Source: DATBGS01 sp036557885 (GTDB lineage Bacteria; Chloroflexota; Ktedonobacteria; Ktedonobacterales; DATBGS01). Taken from it: a stretch of DNA of 64,000 nucleotides. Shown here piece after piece: positions 34,483 through 42,690 of the stretch. Under the pieces are notes generated by a model. That model was not told the origin of the DNA and ran no database searches. It worked only from the letters and a program-made list of their open reading frames with translations. The DNA lies in assembly GCA_036557885.1 (NCBI GenBank), contig DATBGS010000059.1, positions 62,001-126,000 on the forward strand, in the 5' to 3' direction. A program made the position numbers and the translations under genes. Position 1 is the stretch's first letter. Each line of letters opens with the position of its first letter.

Positions 34483-34716
34483 ATGAGTGCATTGGACATT
34501 GTGCGCGCCTGGAAAGATGTGGAGTATCGGCAGAGTCTGAGCGCTGAAGAGCAAGCCTGGCTGCCGGAGCATCCGTCAGGCTCCATCGAGTTGGCCGATG
34601 AGGAACTGGATCAGGCCGTCGGCGGCTTCAGCCAGGGATTCACCGATTGCAACACCAGTTGCACCGGTTTCACCGAAATTTGCTGGTGTACCGTCCATAC
34701 GATCCTTACAGATTGA
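34483..34716 (+). CDS. Mersacidin/lichenicidin-family precursor 7
   Basis: A 77-residue precursor with the shared leader (KDVEYRQSLSAEEQAWLPEH) and Gly47-Gly48. The 29-residue core has four Cys (56, 60, 67, 69) and eight Ser/Thr, including CNTSCTGF and CWCTV, so up to four rings are possible. AGAGGAG lies eight bases upstream of ATG 34483. It is the last of the array; LanM3 follows. Confidence 0.9.
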   Translation: MSALDIVRAWKDVEYRQSLSAEEQAWLPEHPSGSIELADEELDQAVGGFSQGFTDCNTSCTGFTEICWCTVHTILTD

Positions 34717-34791
34717 CCATTACGCGAGCGCCATCACCTCCATGCAAGGGAGGGAAGGCAAGCGCGTTCATCAGCCCGCTGGCTGTCTAAC

Positions 34792-34818
34792 ACGTGGGTG
34801 TCATTCTGACACCCACGT
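34792..34818 (+). terminator. Perfect 12-bp hairpin after the precursor array
   Basis: ACGTGGGTGTCA (34792-34803) pairs with 34807-34818 across a three-base loop, 76 bases after the last precursor. No T-run follows. It probably limits read-through from the abundant precursor mRNAs into LanM3. Confidence 0.6.
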
Positions 34819-34921
34819 CAAACCAGGCCGAGAGCAGAGCATTCCTGACGACGCAAGTCCGGGGCGGCCAATTGTGCATCAAGAGGAGAATGCCAGGGGC
34901 ATTCTTTATTCGAGGATAGAG

Positions 34922-37900
34922 ATGACATCCACACCTGATCTGCTGCGTGTTGACGGGGCGTTGCATCAGCCTTCCTGGTATCGGGCGCTTACACTGCCTG
35001 AGCGGATAGCATCTCTCCGCGCTCAGACTGCTGAAAAGGCGCCAGTGGCTGTTGGCAATTCTGAACAGGCTGAACGGCGCTTGCGAAAGTGGAAATCGCA
35101 GCCGCCCTTCGAGCAGCCAACTTTCTTTGCTGATCGTCTGGCGCTGGATGGCGCAACGGAGGAAGACCTTTGCACGCTTCTTAGTGAGCCTATTGAGGCT
35201 GTCCAGGCTCGTATAGCTCAGCCTCCGGAATGGCTGCTCACGTTGATGCAGGCATTTGCCTCGTTTGATCTGCCTGAGCGGTTTGAACTGCTCGACGCAA
35301 AACAGGACCAGAAGCTAGCAGCACTTCTCCACCCCATCACCCCGCTGCTGAAACAAGGCGTTGAGCGCCTGCTTGCTGGTGTTGAGGCGCTGGTCAAGCA
35401 GTATCCATTCCTCCCGTTTGATAAGGAGACGATTGGCCCTCTGCTCTTTTCCCATGTCCTGGATCGGCTTCTGCCTGTGTTGGTGAAACCGCTGACACTT
35501 GAGTTGAATATCGCCCGCCTTCAGGAACGCCTCCAGGGCGAGACACCAGAAGAGCGGTTCCACTCGTTCGTGCAGCAACTCTGCGAACCAGGGGCAATGG
35601 TCGCCCTGTTGGAACTCTATCCTGTGCTGGCGCGCCTGCTTGTGATACTCATGGAGCAAGGGGTCGCCTATGGACTCGAACTGCTCGGCCATCTCTGCGC
35701 GGATTGGTCGGAGATTTGCGAACAACTGGCGCCAGACCATGCGACCGATAAGCTGACAGGAGTGCAGTTTGGGGCTGGTGATACCCACCGGGGAGGGCGC
35801 AGTGTCGTCCTCTTGACGTTTCGCTCCGGCTTCAAACTGGTCTATAAACCAAAATCGCTGGCGATAGATACGCACTTTCAAGCCCTTCTCACCTGGCTCA
35901 AGGAACAAGGAGAGCCTCTTGATCTGCGCGCGGTGCGGGTTCTGGATAAGGGAGATTACGGCTGGTCCGAATATGTGCCCGCGCAGCCCTGCACCTCAGA
36001 GGAAGAGGTTGCGCGATTTTATGAACGCCTGGGGGGCTATCTGGCGCTCCTCTATGCCCTTGAGGGAACTGATCTCCACCATGAAAATTTGATTGCTTGC
36101 GGAGAGTATCCTATGCTGGTTGATCTGGAGACGCTTTTTCAGCCGTATCCGCCTCTCCAGACGGAGGATCAAGAGTCGGCGCTGCCCCAGGGACTTAGTG
36201 TGCTGCGAACATCTGTCATGCGTATCGGGTTATTACCTCAGCGAATCTGGGCAACTGCTGAAGGAGACGGCATTGATGTCAGCGGACTGGGGGGCGCCGG
36301 AGGGCAACTGACACCGCATCCTGTGGCTATGCTGGAAGCGCCGGGTACGGACCAGATGCGGTTCATTCGCCAGCGGGTTGCTATGGAAGATAGGCTCAAC
36401 CGGCCTACACTCGATGGCATGGCGGTTGATGACTTCCGCTACCTTGATCAGGTGAGCGCCGGATTTACAAAAATCTATCGCCTGCTTATGACACACCGGG
36501 AAGCACTTTTGACAGAGATACTGCCACTTTTTGCCCATGATGAGATTCGCTGCATTCTACGCCCGACGCAAAGTTACGCGCAACTCTTACAAGAAAGTAT
36601 GCACCCTACCTTGCTGCGAAACGCGCTTGATCGTGATCGTCTCTTTGACCACCTGTGGACGCAAGTCCCCAGAATTGCCTTCTTGCCCCGTATCATCTCG
36701 TCTGAGGTTCACGACTTGCGTGAACACACCATTCCCGTCTTTACCACTCGCCCCGCTAGCCGCGCGCTCTCTACCAGCCAGGGAGATTGTATTGCCGACT
36801 TTTTCGACGAATCGGGCCTGGCAGCCGTCGAGCAACGCATCCAAAAGCTCGATGAACAATATCTCGCCAGGCAACTCTGGCTGATCCAGGCGTCATTTGC
36901 CACCAAGGTGTTAGGCCAGGAGCAAGCAACCTGGAAAACCATTCGGCTCCTTCCAACTCGCCGCAAGGCGAGCGAGAAGCGTCTGTTACAGGCAGCTTGT
37001 GCTGTGGGAGATCGGCTCTGTGATCTGGCAATCCTCGGCAGGAGCACCAACGATGCCTCCTGGATGAGCCTCCAACTGATCGGGGAGCGCGTGTGGACAC
37101 TCTCTATTACTGACCTGGATCTCTACAGCGGCACAGCAGGAATTGGTCTTTTCCTGGCCTATCTGGGGGCGATTACCGGCAAAAACAGATATACGGCCCT
37201 GGCCCGTCAGGTCGTGGAATCCATACGCCGCCAGATTCAGGCAGGAGCTGATCTTCACCGTCCGGGGGCCTTCACTGGCTGGGGCGGACTCCTCTATTTC
37301 TACACCCATCTTGCAGCGCTTTGGCAGGACACGGCGCTCTTGACCGAGGCAGAAGGACTCATTGATCGCTTTGCTGACGCGATAGAGACAGATAGGTTCT
37401 TAGATGTACTCGCGGGGGTAGCTGGTGGCCTGCGCGGACTGCTCACCCTCTATTACGTTGCCCCTTCGTCTCATATCCTCAACGCTGCTCTCCGCTGCGG
37501 TGATCACCTGCTTGCTCGCGCTACAGCGATGCCAAAGGGAGTGGGGTGGACGACGCCGATGGCGCCAGAGCAGCCACTGACGGGCTACTCGCATGGAGCC
37601 GCAGGTATCGCGCTCAGTCTCCTTGAACTGGCTGCCTTGAGCGGGGACGAAGGCTTCAAACACACGGCTCTGGCAGCGATGGAATATGAACGCAGCCTTT
37701 TTTCGCCAGAGAGGCAGAACTGGCCTGATCTCCGCGATGAGAAAGTGCGGGGATCGTCCGAGAACCGCTCTATGGTGGCCTGGTGTCATGGGGCGCCTGG
37801 GATTGCTCTGGCGCGGCTGGGGTCGCTGGCCTATCTCGATAACGCCACCACCCGCGAGGAGATTGCGCTTGCTCTCAAGACCACCCGCGCACAAGGGTTT

Positions 37901-38188
37901 GGCTTGAACCACTCGCTCTGTCATGGTGATCTAGGCAACCTGGATGTGCTGCTGACGGCGAGCCAGATACTTGACGATGCTTCGTATCACGCAGAGGTTG
38001 CGCGTCTGGCAGCCATGCTGCTTGATAGCATCGAACGGCAGGGCTGGTGTACGGGCGTTCCACTGGGCGTAGAAACCCCTGGATTGATGACGGGCATTGC
38101 CGGCATTGGCTATGAGCTGCTCCGTTTAGCAAAACCAGATCAGGTTCCATCGGTGCTGCTTCTCGCGCCACCCCGTTTGGCCCATTGA
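34922..38188 (+). CDS. lanM: Class II lanthipeptide synthetase LanM3
   Basis: A 1088-residue LanM. Dehydratase motifs are YKPKSLAIDTHF, HHENLIACGEYP and DLETLF; cyclase zinc ligands are Cys955 (WCHGAPG), Cys1000 and His1001 (LCHG), the canonical set. ATG 34922 lies six bases after GAGG and matches the N-termini of the other LanMs (PSWYRALTLPERI); the open frame extends upstream into the precursor array but that part is unrelated. Its substrates are most likely among the seven precursors. It is closer in sequence to LanM4 than to LanM1 or LanM2. Confidence 0.95.
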   Translation: MTSTPDLLRVDGALHQPSWYRALTLPERIASLRAQTAEKAPVAVGNSEQAERRLRKWKSQPPFEQPTFFADRLALDGATEEDLCTLLSEPIEAVQARIAQPPEWLLTLMQAFASFDLPERFELLDAKQDQKLAALLHPITPLLKQGVERLLAGVEALVKQYPFLPFDKETIGPLLFSHVLDRLLPVLVKPLTLELNIARLQERLQGETPEERFHSFVQQLCEPGAMVALLELYPVLARLLVILMEQGVAYGLELLGHLCADWSEICEQLAPDHATDKLTGVQFGAGDTHRGGRSVVLLTFRSGFKLVYKPKSLAIDTHFQALLTWLKEQGEPLDLRAVRVLDKGDYGWSEYVPAQPCTSEEEVARFYERLGGYLALLYALEGTDLHHENLIACGEYPMLVDLETLFQPYPPLQTEDQESALPQGLSVLRTSVMRIGLLPQRIWATAEGDGIDVSGLGGAGGQLTPHPVAMLEAPGTDQMRFIRQRVAMEDRLNRPTLDGMAVDDFRYLDQVSAGFTKIYRLLMTHREALLTEILPLFAHDEIRCILRPTQSYAQLLQESMHPTLLRNALDRDRLFDHLWTQVPRIAFLPRIISSEVHDLREHTIPVFTTRPASRALSTSQGDCIADFFDESGLAAVEQRIQKLDEQYLARQLWLIQASFATKVLGQEQATWKTIRLLPTRRKASEKRLLQAACAVGDRLCDLAILGRSTNDASWMSLQLIGERVWTLSITDLDLYSGTAGIGLFLAYLGAITGKNRYTALARQVVESIRRQIQAGADLHRPGAFTGWGGLLYFYTHLAALWQDTALLTEAEGLIDRFADAIETDRFLDVLAGVAGGLRGLLTLYYVAPSSHILNAALRCGDHLLARATAMPKGVGWTTPMAPEQPLTGYSHGAAGIALSLLELAALSGDEGFKHTALAAMEYERSLFSPERQNWPDLRDEKVRGSSENRSMVAWCHGAPGIALARLGSLAYLDNATTREEIALALKTTRAQGFGLNHSLCHGDLGNLDVLLTASQILDDASYHAEVARLAAMLLDSIERQGWCTGVPLGVETPGLMTGIAGIGYELLRLAKPDQVPSVLLLAPPRLAH

Positions 38189-38209
38189 TCCGTAAAGAAG
38201 AGGTGATTC

Positions 38210-39142
38210 ATGGGGAGTTTTTCGCAGCGGCAGCTCGGCAGAACGGGTTTGCAGGTCAGTCCCCTGGGCATCGGTGGTGGTGGAGGAATATCGAGCCAGG
38301 ATCTGCTCTATGCGTTTGAACAAGGCATTAACTACTTCTTCTTTTCTGGTGATATGCACCATTATGCTTATCAAAGGTCGGCGGATGCTCTGAGAATCCT
38401 CTGCGGGCGAGGGTCTGCGGTGCGCGATAAGGTGGTTCTGGCGACGGTATCCTATGTCAACCACCCTGAGAGGCTCCTTGGCGCTCTCTTCGACCAATTT
38501 AAAGAGTTAGGACTCGATTACATTGATGTGTTTCATTGGGGGTGGATCACTGATGACGACAACATGCTCCCTCTTCTCAAAAAAGCGCATCAACTCAAAG
38601 GGGAAGGCGCCAGCACAAAGAGCATCCGGCAGATGCTAGACATGCAACAAGTGCGGCACGAGCAAGCCGCAGCCATCAATGAGACATTGATCAAGCAAGG
38701 ACTCGTGCGCTATGTCGGAGCTTCATTCCATTCACGTGCCGCAGCCCGTCAATGGATGAGAAATCTGGATGTCTTGATGTTACGCTATAACCTTGCCCAC
38801 CCTGGGGTAGAGCAAGATGTTGTGCCTTTCCTTTTGGGAGATAAAGAGCGTGACCCAGGAATTGTGGTCTTCAATGTTGCGCACGAGGGGATGAGATTCT
38901 TTCACAGACCTCCGCCAGGACATCCTCCTGGTCAATATGTCCCATCCATCCCTGATTGCTATCGCTTTGCCCTCTCCAATCCTTGGGTGGATCTGGTCCT
39001 CACCGGCCTCCTAGACAGGAGCGAGATCGATCTTGCGCTCGCCGCTGTAGCGCGGGGACCAATGAATGAGGAAGAACAAACGTTGATGCGCTGTTATGGA
39101 AATACCTATCGTCAACAATTCCAGGGCCAACCGTCTTCTTAG
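38210..39142 (+). CDS. Aldo/keto reductase-like protein inside the lanthipeptide cluster
   Basis: The 310-residue protein has the AKR start (RQLGRTGLQVSPLGIGGGG) and other AKR features (LGLDYIDVFH, GLVRYVGASFHS). Of the catalytic tetrad, Tyr52 seems present, but the usual Asp aligns with Phe44 (GINYFF in place of GINFFD) and the usual Lys with Val80 (VLATV in place of VIATK). A His occurs at 109, two residues off the usual spacing. It may be a tailoring enzyme with altered chemistry or a non-catalytic partner. It lies 21 bases after LanM3 and 48 before LanM4, so it is in the same operon. Confidence 0.75.
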   Translation: MGSFSQRQLGRTGLQVSPLGIGGGGGISSQDLLYAFEQGINYFFFSGDMHHYAYQRSADALRILCGRGSAVRDKVVLATVSYVNHPERLLGALFDQFKELGLDYIDVFHWGWITDDDNMLPLLKKAHQLKGEGASTKSIRQMLDMQQVRHEQAAAINETLIKQGLVRYVGASFHSRAAARQWMRNLDVLMLRYNLAHPGVEQDVVPFLLGDKERDPGIVVFNVAHEGMRFFHRPPPGHPPGQYVPSIPDCYRFALSNPWVDLVLTGLLDRSEIDLALAAVARGPMNEEEQTLMRCYGNTYRQQFQGQPSS

Positions 39143-39190
39143 GCCGTCTGGTAGTAGGGCTTGAAAAGAGAGTAGAGAAAGGTGTCGGAA

Positions 39191-42100
39191 ATGGGAACGA
39201 GCATCTCGACTAACGAGGCCGTCAATAATCCGGCCTGGTACAAAGCCCTGACGCTTACTGAGCGCCTGGCCTTGCTCCGTGCCCGGCCCGCTGAAAAGCG
39301 TCTAGGCGCTTTTGACACAGAGCGTGCGGAACGCAAACTCCACTCCTGGAAAGCTCAACATCCTTTTGACAACGAGTCCTTTTTTGCTGAGCGCCTGGCA
39401 CTGGATGATCTGACAGAAGATGACCTCCTGCTGCTGCTCGGCGAAGCGAGTGACGCGGGGCCGGGCCGGATGCAGGCTACCCCCGGCTGGCTCCGTGAGC
39501 TGGCTCTGGCCTTTGAGCCATCAGCCTCCTCACCGGCGTCCGATCTTCCACCCCCCCTTGACGCGGCAAATGCCATGCTCCAGGAGATTCACCCGCAGTA
39601 TGCAGACTCCTTTCTCGTCTCGATTGTTCCCCTGATTTCCAGAGGCGTAGAGCGTCTCAAAGCAGGTCAGGCTCCACTCCTTGCCACGCATAGTGTGTTA
39701 CCCTTCGAGGGAGAGACAATTCATCGCGTGCTTCTTGTCAATCTTTTGGGACAACTGGTCGCACAAATCACTCGCGCTCTGACCCTGGAGTTGCATGTTG
39801 CCCGACTGGAAGAACGCCTTTCCGGGGAAACACCAGAGGAACGCTTTCACAGCTTTGTGCAGCAGGTGAGCCGTCAAGAAACACGGCTGGCGTTCCTCGA
39901 AGAGTATGCCCCCCTGGCGCGTCTACTGGTGGGGACGATTGATCATTGGGTCCGCTACAGTCTGGAGTTCTTGCAGCATCTCTGCGCTGACTGGGAGGAG
40001 ATCTGTCAGGCGCTCTCTCCCGGCAGCGATCCCGGCACGCTGGTTGAGGTCGCGGGGGGGATCGGTGATCTGCACAAGCAAGGAAGAAGCACTCTGAAGC
40101 TGCGGTTCTCTTCAGGGTTTCAACTGATGTATAAGCCCAGGTCGCTGGCAGTTGATGCCCATTTTCAGCACTTGCTGGCCTGGCTCAATGCGCGCGGTGA
40201 TCAGCCCGCCTTTCGCCTCATTGAGATCATTGATAAAGATGCGTATGGCTGGTCCGAGTTTGTCTCCTCCCAGGACTGCACCTCAACCGAGGAGGTGGCG
40301 CGCTTTTATGAGCGCCAGGGAGGGTATCTGGCGCTCTTCTACGCGCTGGAGGGGACCGATATGCACCATGAGAACCTGATTGCTTCTGGCGAACACCCGG
40401 TGATGACGGACCTGGAAGCCCTCTTTCATCCTGACCTGGGAAGCCTGATGGCGGCATCAGCGTCCACAGTGGCTCATGAAACTCTGCGGGCGTCCGTGCT
40501 GCGTGTGGGCTTGCTGCCGCGCCGCCTGTGGGGGAACCAGGAGCAGGTAGGGGTGGATATTAGCGGGTTGGGAGGCAAAGGGGGGCAGCTCAGTCCACGC
40601 CCTGTCTTGCAAATAGAGGCACAGAAGACGGATCAGATGCGCTATATTCGCCAACACATGCAACTGCCCGAACAAAAGAATCGGCCAACTCTGAGAGGGG
40701 AGGGCGCCGAGATACTCGACTACAGCGACCAGTTTCTTCAAGGCTTTGCCCAGGTGTATCGCCTGCTCATGAGGCACCGGGAAGCCTTGCTGGCAGGGCC
40801 ACTCCAGGCGTTTGCCCCTGACCCGATTCGGGTGATTGTACGGGCCACCCGAACGTATGCGGGGCTGCTCTCTGAAAGCTTTCACCCGGATTTGCTGCGT
40901 GATATGCTGGAGCGTGATCGCTTTTTTGATCGCCTCTGGAGTGATGTGGAACATCAGCCATACCTCAAACGCCTGATCGCTGCCGAGCGAGCGGATTTAC
41001 ATGCGGGCGATATTCCCATATTCACCACACGCCCCGATACCCGCCACCTCTTTACCAGCCAGGGTGTGTGTATCCCTGACATCCTCGCTGAGCCAGGTCT
41101 GGCTCTGGTGCAGAAGCGTATGCAAGGGTTGAGCGAAGAAGATCTCGCCCGGCAAATCTGGTTCATTCAGGCGTCGTTTGCCACCATCCCTCTGGGCAGT
41201 GGACATATGAACTATGTCGCTTCCCAGCTCATCCCGACCAGGAGCAAGGCCACTCCGGAACGGCTTATCCAGGCGGCCTGTGCCGTTGGGGAGCGGCTCT
41301 CTGAATGGGCCTTACTCAGCGAGCGGGGCGCAAATTGGCTGGGTCTGACCTTTGTGCATGAACGGGAATGGGCATTACTACCTGCCGGTGTGGATCTCTA
41401 CAGCGGGGCCAGCGGTATGGCCCTCTTTCTGGCCTATCTGGGAGCTATCACAGGTGGTGAAAAATACACGGCGCTTGCCAGGAGTGCGTACACCTCTGTA
41501 CAAGAGCAAGTGAAAGGGCTGGGTGACTCCCTGGCGTCGGTGGGGGGGTTTAGTGGATGGGGAGGGATTATCTATCTCTTTGCCCATCTGGGGGTTCTCT
41601 GGCAGGACCAGGCGCTCCTCTCTGAGGCAGAAGATCTGGTCAAGTTGCTGCCAGACCTGATTGCCAAAGACCAGGCATTGGATGTAATTGGCGGTTCGGC
41701 GGGCTGCATTCCTGGCTTGCTGAGTCTCTATCACGTATTGCCGTCTGCGCCCACCCTGGAGGCGGCTATCCGCTGTGGTGATCGTTTGCTGGTTCAGGCG
41801 CCCCAATGTGGTGTGGCTCTGCACACAATGGCGGAGACAGGTGATACCCCTGCTTCGGTGAGTCGTCCGCTCGCAGGATTCTCGCACGGGGCGGCGGGCA
41901 TGGCCTTGAGCCTCCTCAAGCTGGCTGCCGTGAGTGGACAGGAGCGCTTTCAGCATGGGGCCATTGCCGCAATGGACTATGAGCGGAGCGTTTTCTCGCC
42001 AGAGCACCAGAACTGGCCTGACCTGCGTGATCTGGAAAAGATAGGAGGCGCTCCGGTGCATGTCTCTGAGCGGAAGGAGTCGCCATTCATGGTCACCTGG

Positions 42101-42541
42101 TGTCATGGAGCACCAGGCATCGGTCTTGGGCGGCTTGCCTCCTTGCCGTACTTCGAGGATGAGGGGATGCGCAAAGAGATCGCCATAGCTCTTCAGACGA
42201 CTCTCGCGCAGGGATTTGGGTGGAATCACTCCCTTTGTCATGGGGATTTCGGGAACCTGGAAACGGTGGTGACTGCGGCGCAGGTGCTGGGTGATGGGGA
42301 GTATCAGGCACACACCGAGCGCCTGGCGGCCATGCTCCTCGAGAGTATCGAAACACAGGGCTGGCTGACGGGTATTCCGATGAAGGTAGAAACTCCCGGT
42401 TTGATGGCAGGGATCGCCGGGATTGGCTACGAATTGCTGCGCCTGGCTGCGCCTGAAAGGGTGCCTTGCCTGTTGACGCTGGAACAGCCTCTTATCCCCC
42501 TCAAAATTCCAACACGCCCGCTTGTTCGCCATCGTGTATGA
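39191..42541 (+). CDS. lanM: Class II lanthipeptide synthetase LanM4
   Basis: A 1116-residue LanM with the usual two domains. Dehydratase motifs: YKPRSLAVDAHF (Arg where the other three have Lys), HHENLIASGEHP, TDLEALFHP. Zinc ligands: Cys971 (WCHGAPG), Cys1016 and His1017 (LCHG). ATG 39191 has AAAGG eight bases upstream; GTG 39182 is too close to the site. With LanM3 it fits the two-synthetase arrangement of two-component lantibiotics, where each enzyme serves its own peptide class. Confidence 0.94.
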   Translation: MGTSISTNEAVNNPAWYKALTLTERLALLRARPAEKRLGAFDTERAERKLHSWKAQHPFDNESFFAERLALDDLTEDDLLLLLGEASDAGPGRMQATPGWLRELALAFEPSASSPASDLPPPLDAANAMLQEIHPQYADSFLVSIVPLISRGVERLKAGQAPLLATHSVLPFEGETIHRVLLVNLLGQLVAQITRALTLELHVARLEERLSGETPEERFHSFVQQVSRQETRLAFLEEYAPLARLLVGTIDHWVRYSLEFLQHLCADWEEICQALSPGSDPGTLVEVAGGIGDLHKQGRSTLKLRFSSGFQLMYKPRSLAVDAHFQHLLAWLNARGDQPAFRLIEIIDKDAYGWSEFVSSQDCTSTEEVARFYERQGGYLALFYALEGTDMHHENLIASGEHPVMTDLEALFHPDLGSLMAASASTVAHETLRASVLRVGLLPRRLWGNQEQVGVDISGLGGKGGQLSPRPVLQIEAQKTDQMRYIRQHMQLPEQKNRPTLRGEGAEILDYSDQFLQGFAQVYRLLMRHREALLAGPLQAFAPDPIRVIVRATRTYAGLLSESFHPDLLRDMLERDRFFDRLWSDVEHQPYLKRLIAAERADLHAGDIPIFTTRPDTRHLFTSQGVCIPDILAEPGLALVQKRMQGLSEEDLARQIWFIQASFATIPLGSGHMNYVASQLIPTRSKATPERLIQAACAVGERLSEWALLSERGANWLGLTFVHEREWALLPAGVDLYSGASGMALFLAYLGAITGGEKYTALARSAYTSVQEQVKGLGDSLASVGGFSGWGGIIYLFAHLGVLWQDQALLSEAEDLVKLLPDLIAKDQALDVIGGSAGCIPGLLSLYHVLPSAPTLEAAIRCGDRLLVQAPQCGVALHTMAETGDTPASVSRPLAGFSHGAAGMALSLLKLAAVSGQERFQHGAIAAMDYERSVFSPEHQNWPDLRDLEKIGGAPVHVSERKESPFMVTWCHGAPGIGLGRLASLPYFEDEGMRKEIAIALQTTLAQGFGWNHSLCHGDFGNLETVVTAAQVLGDGEYQAHTERLAAMLLESIETQGWLTGIPMKVETPGLMAGIAGIGYELLRLAAPERVPCLLTLEQPLIPLKIPTRPLVRHRV

Positions 42542-42553
42542 AAAGTAGCCACC

Positions 42554-42690
42554 GCAGGCTTTGCCGAAGTATACCTGGGAGACATGTCCACTTGAACACC
42601 CAGGCAGCTATTAAAGTGCTGAGTGCCGGGTTGACACCTAAAGAAGATGAAAGTTTTCGCCAGGAAGCGCGCATTATGATCGAAAAGTTC
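42554..42690 (+). pseudogene. Remnant of a Ser/Thr protein kinase N-lobe
   Basis: Just after LanM4 the plus strand reads AGFAEVYLG (glycine loop) in one frame and, after one missing base near 42590, HLNTQAAIKVLSAGLTP and FRQEARIM in another. These are the glycine loop, the VAIK lysine strand and the start of helix C of bacterial Pkn-type kinases. Everything downstream is gone. It is a short, frameshifted piece that ends where the convergent serine hydrolase gene ends. Confidence 0.7.

Noticed and set aside
34598..34921. Upstream extension of the LanM3 frame through precursor 7 and the following hairpin
   Set aside because: The extension overlaps a real precursor in another frame, contains the stem-loop and is unlike the N-termini of the other LanMs. 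ATG 34922 has a ribosome site.
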